From contig JAECUM010006789.1 in the NCBI GenBank assembly GCA_016617855.1, positions 1-64,000 of the forward strand: a stretch of 64,000 nt of DNA, in the 5' to 3' direction. Position 1 is the first letter of the stretch, and every line of letters begins with the position of its first letter. Positions 1 through 11,130 of this stretch are shown here, in pieces. Under the pieces are notes generated by a model. That model was not told the DNA's origin, did no database searches, and worked only from the letters and a program-made list of their open reading frames with translations. Made by a program: the position numbers and the translations under genes. Origin of the DNA: Megalonaias nervosa (lineage: Eukaryota > Mollusca > Bivalvia > Unionida > Unionidae).

Positions 1-402
1 GACAGTCTAAAAAACTCTCGGACACTGAAATGTTTACTGTAATCTTATGCATCAGCAGATTTAAAATTTGAGGATCCTTTTCTTTTTTGACATGGCAAGT
101 TTTTATAATATTTCTCTTGTGAGGAGTTCTTAGAGAATATTTAGGCCAAACTTTTTGAGAGACAAGGTCACAAAACATTGTTACTCATTAGAATGGAACT
201 TTCCATGCAAAAAGGCCTGAAAATGATGGAAACATGATTGCAGCTTTTGTGGAATTAGAAAATCCACTAATGACTGACACCTCAAATTTCATATCTGTGT
301 ATTTTCCAATCAAATATATTCAGAAATTCACAGCAGAAAATGAAGTTTAAATAATGGGGAATAAAATAAGGGAGGCAACTCATTAAGAACAAGAAAACTT
401 AC
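1..402. other. TACC intron, partial, nothing recognised
   Basis: This is AT-rich intronic sequence downstream of the exon donor at 402. I see no exon, repeat or RNA signal in it. Confidence 0.5.
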
Positions 403-509
403 ATATCTAGCTTTTCTTCAGCTTGCAGCCTGATTGCTGCACATTTATCTTCTGCCTCTTTCAGCTTCACCTGGTAATCCTGTACACACTTCTTCAATAC
501 TTCTTCATT
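403..509 (-). CDS. tacc: TACC exon, C-terminal TACC domain (gene continues off the left edge)
   Basis: A 107-base exon (35 codons plus 2), with acceptor tattgcag and donor GATAT followed by gtaag. It encodes NEEVLKKCVQDYQVKLKEAE followed by a stretch ending AEEKLD. These match the family's conserved C-terminal half. By comparison with other TACC proteins roughly 60 to 80 residues remain, and they must lie to the left of position 1. No in-frame stop is present before the donor. Confidence 0.92.
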
Positions 510-1420
510 CTGCAATACAAAGCATTAATAGGCTATATAACACAGTAGTTTTTAATGAAACAACTCTATTTCCTTCAACTGACATAGATTACCTCCACTG
601 ATACCATGCAGTCATTTGTAATTGGACTTCTTAAAACAATTTATAACATTAACCCTAATCCCCATTACCATTTTTCTAAAATATCTGCATCATGAGAAAG
701 CATGGAACATATTGCTACTGACTCATTTCTGAAAGAAGAAGCTTGTATGTGGAGATGGCAGTGCAAAGAAGTCTCAGTTTAAAGACTTCCTTTTTACTTT
801 ATATTATTAACTCTGAAATAAAAACTTTTTTTAATTGTCAGGCTACAGTAAATTATCTTTGTTCATAGGCATTATCATGATTTTATTTGTGTCAAATTAT
901 TGTGAGATAATTTCCAGCTGTTGTTCTGAAGGCAAAATATGTATCATAATATTGCATTCACTAATTACATCAATCATCTATGGCATTATGCAACAAGATA
1001 TATTCTCCCCCTGCAGGCCCAGGGATGTAGAATACAATCAATGTGCTCTCCCATTTGTGATAAGAGGTGTCTAATGGCAACACAAGCTGCACACATTGCA
1101 CTCAATAACCTATTTTGTTTTTCTGCTGTAATGCACCAAACCAATCTAAATTGGACAGATTCTTCATCCTTATTAATGTGATGTTTTGCAATGACGAAAG
1201 CCACCTAGAATGTCTACTACCATTGTATGAAGTATATTTGCTTAAATTCTTTACTAATGAAATTGTACAAATTCCATAAAAAGCCAAATATACAAATTCC
1301 ATAAAAAGACAAATTACTGAAAGAGCATAAAATGTTTAAGACAATGCAGATGCCTCTACCAATATAGTACAATTTAAAAACAAGCCAAAACAAAGTTAAA
1401 TTTCAAGATCTTCTTGATAT

Positions 1421-1497
<77 letters not shown>

Positions 1498-1783
1498 TTG
1501 TGTGTATATATATATCTCTAATAAGAAACTAAATATGGCAGAGGCATAAAAGCTCTCAAGGATGACTGGTTGTAGAGTTTGGAGTATTTTACTCATCAAA
1601 CAAGAGTACCATGAATAGCACGTTATGCACCCAATCCATTTTGTAACAGTCCAATATGCAGACACTAGAAGGGTATGGCTGACTCTGAAGATTAGTGATC
1701 AAGGTGCCACAATGACAATTATGCAGTCTCCAACTACACTTAATGTACAAAAACCATTAGATGTAAAGGTTTTCTTTAATACC
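510..1783. other. TACC intron, unique AT-rich sequence
   Basis: The stretch contains one long microsatellite (listed separately) and short open frames without splice signals or family likeness. I see no gene here. Confidence 0.45.
1424..1516. repeat. Compound microsatellite (CA)n-(TA)n-(TG)n
   Basis: A short CA run is followed by a long TA run and then TG repeats. The whole could fold on itself because CA and TG are complementary. Confidence 0.95.
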
Positions 1784-2640
1784 CTAAGTGCAGGCCATCC
1801 ACAAAATTTGGTCAAGGAACTTACTGTAGACCAAAGGTTTTCCTCCAAACCATTTTTCTTTGAGTAACAAGGTACACTGACCAGAACTAAAGTTATTATG
1901 CAAAATCATTTTTCTTCTAACAGTTACAGTGACCCTGACCGTTATACCCCAAAATAAATAGGTTTCTTTCTTACCTGAAGTGTCAGTCATCCACAAACTC
2001 CAGTAAAGGCATATAGTCAATAAAAAAAAAAATTCTGTCACAGTGACCTTGACCTTTGAACCCCCAAATTAACAGGCTTTTCTCTAACTTGAAGTGTCTA
2101 TCATCCACAAATTTTGTTGAAAGTACATAGTTGACAGCTGGTATGTTTGTGCAGATACCATTTATCTTAAGTCCCAGTGACCTTGGCATAATGTCCCCCA
2201 ATTCAATAGGCTTTTTTCTAATCCCAAGTGCAAGCCATCCGTAAAATTTAGACCAGGTCTGTGATGCAGAACTAAAACAGTTATTGTGCAAAAACCATTC
2301 TTCTTCTTTCAATGACCTTCTTCTTTCACCTTCAGATCTCAAAATAGATTATCTTCTTTCATACCCCTAGTGTAAGCCATCCATAACATTTTGTCCCGGG
2401 ATGTTATGTACAACTAATGTTACTGTGTGAAAACCAATTTCAGTCTTTCAGTTGCAGTGACCTTAAATTCTGAACTATTGAACCCCAAATCTATATGCTT
2501 CTTTCTTATCCCATTTGCAAGCAATCCACAAAGTTTGGTAACTTTTGATAGTGGAGAACTCCAGTTACTGTCCTGAAACCATTTTATTTCTTTCAGAATA
2601 CACTGATATTGACCCTGACCACCCCACCCCACTCAAAAAT
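1784..2640. repeat. Degenerate tandem array, unit about 115-150 bp, with GTGACCTTGACC core
   Basis: The phrase GTGACC(C/T)TGACC and flanking words such as CCATCCACAAA and CAAAAACCATT recur at about 1927, 2043, 2177, 2311, 2457 and 2610. Units are 20-30% diverged. The same array type occurs at 56000-57010 and a single unit is near 60770. Most units contain TGACCTTGA or a variant, the reverse complement of the TCAAGGTCA nuclear-receptor half-site. It is non-coding. Confidence 0.75.
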
Positions 2641-3300
2641 AGGGTTCTTAATTACCTTTCATGCAATTCTTCCAAGAAGTTAGGCAGCTGAGGATACTAG
2701 ACAACTCAAATTGTTGTACAGAAGCAAAATTGGTAACAGACATATGGATGGACAGGCAGCATAATAATACAGAATGATCTGCCTTATGGTGAGAATATAC
2801 AAATTTATATTTTATGTTGATAAAGACTGAAGCAATCCAAAATGACATTTTTATAAGTCTGCATGCTTTTCTTGCATTTACCCTTATATAAATACAGCAA
2901 GGATCATTACATAGCAAAGTACATCATTTCCTCAATAATTCTTGAGCAACGGGGTCCATTATCATTGACTGCAGCATAAGCAAGGGATCACAATAACCAT
3001 GGTAGCAAAATTTTGTTTAACATTAACAGATGTGTTTGTGGAGAGTGCTAGCAACTTTTGTTGATACATACAAATTATAAAATTGCCTTTGTTAATAAAT
3101 GGTGACTGACTTTTGATATAAATCCAGCTGAGATGCAGCACTTACAAATTTGTGCATCAGTCAAGTTTGAGTTGCTTCCCCCTCAGTATTAAACATAAAT
3201 ATACATCAAAACTAGAATTACACTAATAAACCTCTGCAGCCAAATACATCAAGTTCATTCCTTGAGATACTTTAGCTGTCACCATTTCTTCATTGATAGC
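2641..3300. other. TACC intron, nothing recognised
   Basis: Unique AT-rich sequence with no open frame, splice pair or repeat structure that I can support. Confidence 0.4.
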
Positions 3301-3302
3301 AA

Positions 3303-3869
3303 TTATATATAGTACAATCCAATTATATAGTACAATTCCAATTATATAGTACAATTATATAGTACAATTCCAATTATATAGTACAATTATATAGTACAAT
3401 TATATAGTACAATTCCAATTATATAGTACAATTATATAGTACAATTCCAATTATATAGTACAATTATATAGTACAATTCCAATTATATAGTACAATTCCA
3501 ATTATATAGTACAATTATATAGTACAATTCCAATTATATAGTACAATTATATAGTACAATTCCAATTATATAATACAATTCCAATTATATAGTACAATTC
3601 CAATTATATAGTACAATTATATAGTACAATTCCAATTATATAGTACAATTATATAGTACAATTCCAATTATATAGTACAATTATATAGTACAATTGCAAT
3701 TATATAGTACAATTCCAATTATATAGTACAATTATATAGTACAATTGCAATTATATAGCACAATTATATAGTACAATTCCAATTATATAGTACAATTATA
3801 TTGTACAATTCCAATTATATAGTACAATTCCAATTATATAGTACAATTCCAATTATATAGTACAATTCC
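3303..3869. repeat. Tandem array of ACAATTATATAGT and ACAATTCCAATTATATAGT units
   Basis: About 570 bp alternates between 14-base and 19-base units, both ending ATTATATAGTACAATT. The longer unit contains an extra CCAATT. Copies are nearly identical (occasional GC or TAGC variants), so the array is young and probably length-variable. Confidence 0.95.
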
Positions 3870-4357
3870 ATCTTGTCTGTACTAACAAATACAGGCAGCA
3901 TAAGAGAGCTTCACTGTCCTGAAACACTACATCTGGATTTAAAAAAATAAAAATACATACTGAAAAGAAAGAAAAATCAGAAATATGTCTGTTTTATCAG
4001 AACTTGGAAGTTATTTTCGAATCCATCACTGCAAGTTTAAAGAACAATCCACAGATCAAAGGCAAAAACCATCTACAGTATGATTTTGAACAGAAAATAA
4101 TGACGACCCCTTTCCTATAATGTAAACAGCTGCAAACAACAAATCTGTTAATTAGCCTGTGACAACATGCTGAAGGGCCATTAAGTTTTTAACAGATGTC
4201 AAAATAAACCCAGCTTAATCTACTGAGTAAGCATTTAGGTGGGTTTTCATGGAAAGATTCGCAGCCATCGATTTGACAGTTGACTGACACTTTTCACATT
4301 TGAACAGACAAGGCTATATCACATTTATTACATTGAAATCCATTTAAAAGATGAGGG

Positions 4358-4606
4358 TTGTTGTTGTTATTGGATTTAACGCCATTTTTCAGCACAAGAT
4401 AGGCTATACATGGCGGCCAGTATAAATGGTGGAGGAAGAACCCGGGAAAACCCCGGAAAGAACCACTGACCCACAAGAAGCTACTGGCAAGCTTTCTCAC
4501 ATACCCACATTGGCCGAGCCTGAGACTCGAATCCACACGGACAGAGGTGAGATTGCAGTGATCCGTAACAGTGAGCAGTTTAGACCACTCGGCCACTCAG
4601 GGCCCC
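4358..4606 (-). mobile_element. tRNA-derived SINE (family A), full length
   Basis: On the minus strand the element begins GCCCTGAGTGGCCGAGTGGT, a Leu/Ser-tRNA-like head with A box TGGCCGAGTGGT and B box GATTCGAGTCTC. The tRNA-unrelated body follows, and the element ends in a short (AAC)n tail. The 13-base TAAAAGATGAGGG flanks both sides (4345-4357 and 4607-4619), as expected of retroposition. The target was itself a local duplication of about 45 bases, so the target-site call is slightly ambiguous. Related copies are at 63610 and, degenerate, at 56186. Confidence 0.85.
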
Positions 4607-4619
4607 TAAAAGATGAGGG

Positions 4620-5445
4620 CATATCACATTTATTACACTGAAATCCATTTAAAAGTTAAAACTAAAATATGAATTTCACTTATGAATCTTCTTTAACTGG
4701 TATTTATTTCATACAGTGTTACCACCAGTAGGCATTTACAAACAAATTTCACAGATATTTTGTAGTATAAGTTATTTACTGAAAAAATATTTTTTAATAA
4801 GGAAATCATATAAAATATATGATTATTTCTTATTCAAATTTGAAAAATTATCATGACAATTCTTAATTTCTGCACACTGACCACCTTTTTTTGATGACAC
4901 AACAAGCAATATACTGAGCTTTATTAACCGGTTTTGATTACAATTCTGAATATTAGAGAGCCTTCTGAGGTGTTATTTTTTAAGAAAGTAAGAGTTCAGT
5001 GAAGAGACTGATGCTCCACTGGCAGAAAAGAATTTCCAGGAGTCCTAGAGAGGTCTATTTCTTCTTTTTAAATGCTGAACCCTGAAACCATCTATGAGGT
5101 TCATGAGCAAAAAAAACTGTCAAGACTGCCACTTTTGCAATCATAATGGATGCAAGACTGGCACTGTTTTCATTAAGGACCAATTAAACATAATAGGAAA
5201 TCATCTGGTGTACAGTTTATTATTTATTGTAAATCTGCATTGTATGATGTGCTAAACTTGACAATACCCTTGACAATGATCATAAAATGATTTTGACAAA
5301 ATCCCCATACTTTAAAAAATCCAATTTTTAAAAATTAAATTATGTATTTTTGAAAAAACATACCCAATCACATTAATGTTAGAAACATAAGCTCTACTGC
5401 CTCAATTAATTCCTGAATTTTGTCATTCATATCAATATACCATAT
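4620..5445. other. TACC intron, nothing recognised
   Basis: AT-rich unique sequence with homopolymer runs. No coding or RNA feature is supported. Confidence 0.4.
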
Positions 5446-5960
5446 AGACAAAGAGAAGGAACTCTTACCCATTACCTCCCTTCCAACTCCACTAGGCATA
5501 TATAATCTAATCTAAGCAATACATCAATGAGGATGCTAACATTTGCAGGGTGGTATGGGAGGGATCATTAGTAATATGCTTGTGTAAGTGTTTGCAAAGA
5601 CGCACAATTTACTAATAAAGTTGCATTCTTCTTCGATTATTTTCCCCGTTTACATTAACGTCTAGAGAATAGGTAAGGGTAAGAGGAACTGCATGAGCAT
5701 TCAACCTTTAACAGTGAGAAGACTGTCCAAATTTCCCCAAAAAATGATAAACCACTCTCCAGATATGAGAGTAGCACAACTGAAAGTCATGTCACCCATC
5801 ACAACAACATTCCAATAAGGATAAGAATTTCTTTCCCTTACTGAACAAAAAAGAACTTGGGTGAATCTATCAGAAGTGCTAAACCCATGCCTGTCAGGAG
5901 ATTGTTGACCTCAAAATCTGGTGGCTATCTGGGCCTCAACCACTATTTCTGGGATGCTAG
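5446..5960. repeat. Dispersed repeat copy, related to 10577-11130
   Basis: Words shared in the same order with the copy at 10577-11130 include CTCTTACCCATTACCT, GGTAAG.GTAAGAGGAA, TGCATGAGCA, GATAAACCACTC and GCTAAACCCA.GCC. A further AGACAAAGGGAAGAAACT word recurs at 6100. The CTCTTACCC motif also occurs beside the DIRS-like fossil at about 40575, so these may be terminal fragments of that family; that link is inference. Confidence 0.55.
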
Positions 5961-6290
5961 ATCTCATACATAAAAAGCAAATCTTTAAGTAAATTATGTT
6001 TCTGTGACAATACCTACCTGACCAAATTAACCTTATAAAGATAAATTCAACAACCATTGAATAATGGAACAAATTTGTCTTTCCCATCTATATTCCATAT
6101 AGACAAAGGGAAGAAACTTTTATATGGATGCCAGCTCATACAGGTGGGAAGCCCATATACTGCCCACCTTTGACATGGTCAGTATCCCCTCTTGTTTGAA
6201 GAGACAGGCATTCTTCCTCATCCTCAACATCTACCGAAGCCCTGATTTTGAAGCTGTGGCTTGTAGATGGAGAAGGTAGGCAATCTGATA

Positions 6291-6929
6291 CAGTGGTCCC
6301 CCTCATACACGACCAGAGGGAGATTATATTTGTGAGACATGTATGTATATGTGCATATAGTGGGAAAGCTACATGTAACTTAAAGCAGTCAATATCTTCA
6401 TTTAAAAGTAGCATTAATTATTAAAATGTTCTGGTCTTAAAAACAGATTTATTTCAAGGTAACGTAAATTAATAGTTCGTATTCTTAGGCGTGAAATGTG
6501 AGTGGGGTATTGTTAGCATGCACATTACAAAAACGTTATTGCAGTCTTGGTGCATATGCTGTTTCATATTTAAAATAATTCTCTTTCCATTTACTCCATT
6601 TTCCCACTGTTACAGAATGTTCTCCTTATTTTATGCTCGTTTATTTGAATCTTCCCAACATAAATTTTTCGGCATATGAACTCTCCCCATTGTCATCAAG
6701 TCGAATAACTTTTATTTTTCTTCTAAAGTATTATTTCTTCGTTTACGTGATGACATGTTAAAGTTTTGTAATGATTTATTCCTATGTGGCTAATCATACA
6801 ATACTGCAATTTAATTTTGCAGACGAAACATTTGTAAACGAAATGCCTTATTATACAGGAAGTGATACATGAACTGTCATGTGATTTATCGGTCTTTGTC
6901 TGGTACCCTGTTTAGTTTAATGTTAATTG

Positions 6930-6964
<35 letters not shown>

Positions 6965-7570
6965 ATCCACAAAATCTATATTTAGCCTATCTGACCATGA
7001 TATGATCTTGACAATTACGTTGGTCGTAATCGTCAATTAAAAAAAAAAATCCACTGTGTGAAGCCCAAAGCTTTATCAAAACACTGCTGACCCCATTTCT
7101 ATCTGACCACGTTATGATTTTGACAATTAAAAACGTCCAGTCGTAAACGTCAATTTTAAAAAAAAATCCTCTGTATGAAGCCCAAAGCTCTATCACAACA
7201 CTGCTGACCCCATTTCCTGCAAACGTCGGCATTCTTGATATAATAGTAACCTTAGTGATACATGTACTTTAGCCAATACTTCTTTCCGTAACGAAAACCT
7301 GACATACGGAAACAGACATTGGGAAATATAACTGGATTACTTACCTCATCGTAATTAAATATTGGTTCTGGACAAATTAATAATATAACGTGGCTGCTTG
7401 TGAGGGGTAAATTTTACATTTGTGCACTAATATGGTGGCTGCTGGTCACGTCAGCGGGGTGGCCTTTCTTGAGGGGTACTTTTTAACACAAACTCGTCAG
7501 TGCCATGGGATTCTGGCCGTAAAGAGTGGGTGACCGCTGGTCAGGGGGCCGTTCATGAGGGGGACCACTG
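6291..7570. mobile_element. Non-autonomous pogo/Tigger-type DNA transposon
   Basis: The left end reads CAGTGGTCCCCCTCATACAC and the right end, reverse-complemented, reads CAGTGGTCCCCCTCATGAAC. Both are bordered by TA (6289-6290 and 7571-7572). The CAG start, TA duplication and short TIR fit the Tc1/mariner pogo/Tigger group. The 1.28-kb body contains a (GT)16 run (about 6931) and two diverged copies of a segment of about 120 bp (6987-7215), but no transposase. It appears to sit inside an older GC-richer repeat spanning its flanks. Confidence 0.8.
6931..6962. repeat. (GT)n microsatellite
   Basis: A run of about 16 uninterrupted GT units inside the Tigger-type element. Confidence 0.95.
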
Positions 7571-7572
7571 TA

Positions 7573-8764
7573 TTAGTATACAACATGCCAAGTGCCATGG
7601 AAGTAGTTGTAGCATCATCCTTAAAAGTGGAATGGTATTTCCCCTTCAGATAAGCCAATAATGTTGGGAACACACTCTGTACGGGAGCACAGACAATCAA
7701 TTATGCTTGTTCCACACTGCCTTGGAACAGGAAGGAAGGCAGTATCAAAGTCTTGAAGAACAGTTGGACAGCAGGCTGGGAGGAAGGCTCCACAGCTGGC
7801 TGGAAGGTCTGTTGGCCAGCAAAATGGAAGAATTGGTTACCCTAATCTCCATAAGATTACAAGTACAATCAAAAGGATGGATGGCACATTCCATCGAGAA
7901 CAATTATTTTTAATCACCAGAATGGATGGATGGTTAACAACCTTTACGGCAATATGAGACCATGATGGCTGGAAACATTATTAGCCAAATCAGAATGAAA
8001 TCCCATAAATCATGCCTTACAGGCCTGATGGCCCTTGCTTGACTTGTAATGGGGAGGAGGGAAATTACTAGCACTGGATTGCCAAATTAAAGGAGGACAC
8101 GCTCCATTGGGACACTCGCCCAAAAGCTCCAAGCCACTACTGGAGGATTACTAATCAGTGGAAGGACTCTAAACCGGCAAAACAAAATCATTATTAGACA
8201 AACTTGGCAATGGAGAGGGTAACAATTTCCTTGATGCAAACAACTGCACTGTCACTTTCCTGATCAGTCTTCTCATCATTGACTCCATGAAGATATTGGT
8301 CTAGTGTTGCTTGGATGCATTCCATGACACTGCTTCATCCATCTGTAGCTGACTGGATCTGATGGTAACTGATGGCCCTTCATGCAAGGGCACAGAATGG
8401 TGTCACTTTTCTCAAGATTTATCACCAATGACAACTTTTCTTAATTTGGTCAATTTCTCAGTCAGCTTTGCATGTACAGTTCTGATTCTTCCCGTGTAAC
8501 ATCATCTTTTGGGATACTACTTATCACCACTATAACTTAGTCAAAGTAACCTAATTTATATAATTCCAAGACCATGCATAATTTTACACTTAGCTCCATT
8601 ACCTGTCACTGTGAAAACAGTCATAAAATACTGTGGTGAATTCACTGTAGCAATTTCTACTCACGGTTTTAAAATCAGTGTCAAAGTGACTTATTTGCAC
8701 CTCCAGTGAATTATGTTTTGGAAAATGTACAAATGTGGCATGATGTTATATCAATTTCTTTTAC
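7573..8764. other. TACC intron, GC-richer sequence of unknown origin, then unique sequence
   Basis: From 7573 to about 8420 composition is less AT-rich than the neighbourhood, as in the stretches 11.1-12.5 and 40.4-43 kb. It contains a 68-codon open frame (7707-7913) without recognisable likeness. It is probably the continuation of a repeat interrupted by the 6291-7570 element. The rest is ordinary intron. Confidence 0.35.
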
Positions 8765-8857
8765 CTTCCTCAATCCTTCCACTACACCTTTTGTTCTCTC
8801 ATAGCGTTGGTGAAGGTCTGAGAAGGCTGATTCAACTGACTGCAAATCATCAAGAGC
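8765..8857 (-). CDS. tacc: TACC exon, SDL-RYE segment
   Basis: A 93-base exon, phase 0 at both ends, with acceptor attctgtcag and donor AAG followed by gtaa. It encodes 31 residues starting ALDDLQSVESAFSDLHQRYE. The SDL..RYE motif followed by a K-G-V-x-E-G segment is one of the strongest signatures of the TACC domain and made the family call. It is followed directly by the NEEVLKKC exon at 509, as in other animals. Confidence 0.92.
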
Positions 8858-8998
8858 CTGACAGAATACAAGAATAATAATGAATATTCACACAGGATTC
8901 TATAACAAGAATATTCCGAAATATTTATCTTAATGTAGTAATATATAAGAAATCGTGTTGTATATATTTCAACTCCTTAAAGTTATACATCAACAGAA

Positions 8999-9443
8999 CC
9001 TGATGTTCTATGACCTCCATTATTTGAAAAAATTATGTACAAATAAATAGCACCTGATGATCTTTGGTCTATACTATTTGACAAAACTATACACAAAAAG
9101 CACCTGATGCTGTATGTCCTCCATTATTTGAAAAACCTATGTACAAATAGCACCTGATGCTCTGTGACATCCATACATACATAAAAAGCACCTGATGCTG
9201 TAAATCCTCCATTATTTGAAAAACCTATGTACAAATAGCACCTGATGCTCTGTGACATACATACATACATAAAACGCATCTGATGCTCTGGGCCTCCATT
9301 ATTTACAAACACTATGTTCAAACAGCACCTGATGTTCTCTAGCCACCATTATTTGAAAAAACTATACACAAAAAAGTACATGATGCTCTGTGTCCTTCGT
9401 TATTTGAAAAACCTATGTACAAATAGCACCTGATCTGTGACAT

Positions 9444-9445
<2 letters not shown>
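8999..9445. repeat. Minisatellite, unit about 50 bp (CACCTGATGCTCTGTGACMTCC...)
   Basis: About nine diverged copies of a unit combining CCTGATGCTCTG, CCATTATTTGAAAAACCTATG and TACAAATAGCA. The array ends directly in a (TA)n run. Open minus-strand frames here are by-products of the repeat. Confidence 0.9.

Positions 9446-9447
<2 letters not shown>

Positions 9448-9502
<55 letters not shown>
9448..9502. repeat. (TA)n microsatellite
   Basis: About 27 TA units at the edge of the minisatellite. Confidence 0.95.
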
Positions 9503-9510
<8 letters not shown>

Positions 9511-10187
9511 CAGATAGTACCAGATGCTCAATGGCCTCCATTTTAAAAAATAATCTCATAAATTATATTTTCACTCAAGGGCTGTAATGTTTTGTCAAAA
9601 TATTTCATAATTATGGAAAGTATCTCAAGAGACTCACTTCTTTTCAATCCCCTTCTAATTAGGTAAAAAGTAAAAACCTTAGCAATGACATTGTTTAAGG
9701 GTATGGATATTTTTGTACACACATACATATAGATAGACACACACACAGATGCTAAAGTATCACTATGTCAAGTGTTTGCACAAATTATTTGTTTTCAACC
9801 AATGGAGTTTTGGTTCCCAAATTTCTAGAGTAGTTTTCATTTGATATTGCCACACATGACCTACAAGCTGGTTACAAGCTGGGAAGATATTAAATTTATT
9901 CTAAATTTTCAATGTCACGCTCAGAACAAAACGATTGTATGAAACACTGTCTACATTAATCTTATTTTTTTACATTATAATTGCAACCTGTCCAAGTGAA
10001 TATATGGTCTGAATTCTAACACAGATGTACAGTAGCTTTGAAAAATCCCTTGTAAGTTGTAAAATGTGGAAACTCTTGGATCATTCTGAAAAAATTTATC
10101 AATTCTTATCAACAAACAATTTCAAATCTGACCTTTTCTTCCACCAGATCTTTTATGCAAGTGTATTTCACATTCTGCTGAACTCAC

Positions 10188-10255
10188 CTGATCCCTCTCC
10201 TTGACGACTTCTTCGTAAGTATTTTGAGATTCTGAGGTAGTTTTCTCCTTCTCCA
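10188..10255 (-). CDS. tacc: TACC exon, central TACC domain
   Basis: A 68-base exon with acceptor attttcag and donor CAG followed by gtgagt. Two bases complete the codon split with the previous exon; the rest encodes EKEKTTSESQNTYEEVVKER followed by Asp-Gln. It joins in phase 0 to the exon at 8857. The linker between the two best-conserved parts of the domain is expected to diverge, as it does here. Confidence 0.88.
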
Positions 10256-10548
10256 CTGAAAATAACAATAAAATTAATGTTACAATATTTATGATTGTAA
10301 GCTGAAAATACAGGCTGGTAAGGAGGACTGATGCCAAGGCAATCGGAGTTGAAAGCCATGCAAAGGAGACCATAATTTTTTAGCAGATTGTTTCTCTGAG
10401 AATGCTTACCTGATCACATAAAAGTAAGGAAGTAACATCTTCCCTCGAAGGCTATAATATAGAAAAGATGAAATTTTCATTTTTCAGGATTTTCTGAATT
10501 TAAGAGGTAGCAGACTTTACTTACTAACTCTTATGTGATCAGTTAAGC

Positions 10549-10550
<2 letters not shown>

Positions 10551-10582
<32 letters not shown>
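10551..10582. repeat. (TA)n microsatellite
   Basis: About 16 TA units, directly ahead of the dispersed repeat copy starting near 10577. Confidence 0.95.
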
Positions 10583-10585
<3 letters not shown>

Positions 10586-11130
10586 CAAAGGGAAGAAACT
10601 CTTACCCATTACCTTCTCTTGTCACTACTAGGTGGCTACTGGTTGTTTACCAGTTCAAGCTGAGAGATATTTAAGTGAGGAAGCTGGCATTTTCATGTAG
10701 GTGTGTAAGGGTTTAATAGTAATGTGATTGGTTATGTATTCACTGCAGAACATAATTAATCAAAACAATTACTTTCTCTGCCGAAAACATTCCCTGATCA
10801 CATTAGCATTAGGAGAACAGGTAAGAGGAAGAAGAGGAAATGCATGAGCACTGAACTTCTACCATCAGCATTCTTAGAGGGAAGACTTTCTGAATCCAAC
10901 ATAAGGATAAACCACTCCTCTAATATGATGGCAGCATGTGACATCACTCAAGTAAGGGGAGAAGAGGGACATTTCCTTACTAAGGAAAAAGCTTTGCAAG
11001 AATCCAGCAAAAGCACTAAACCCACACCCATGAGAAGGCTATGGATGCTGACCTCAAATGGGTCTTGAGGTTGTGTAGGCAGCAGCCACTGGACCCACCA
11101 GATTTATTTCTCATCTCTGTGATGATAGAT
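10577..11130. repeat. Dispersed repeat copy, related to 5446-5960
   Basis: Begins GACAAAGGGAAGAAACTCTT and shares an ordered series of words with 5446-5960, ending around GCTGACCTCAAA. A 74-codon open frame at 10844-11068 lies inside; because the sister copy does not keep it open, I do not call a gene. Confidence 0.55.

Noticed and set aside
3303..3869. CRISPR-like array of regularly spaced repeats
   Set aside because: Units are directly joined tandem repeats without unique spacers, in a eukaryotic intron.
4294..4605. tRNA-like sequence with A and B boxes (also at 63610-63857)
   Set aside because: Head of a SINE: the body, tail and target duplication follow, and there is no complete cloverleaf, so it is not a tRNA gene.
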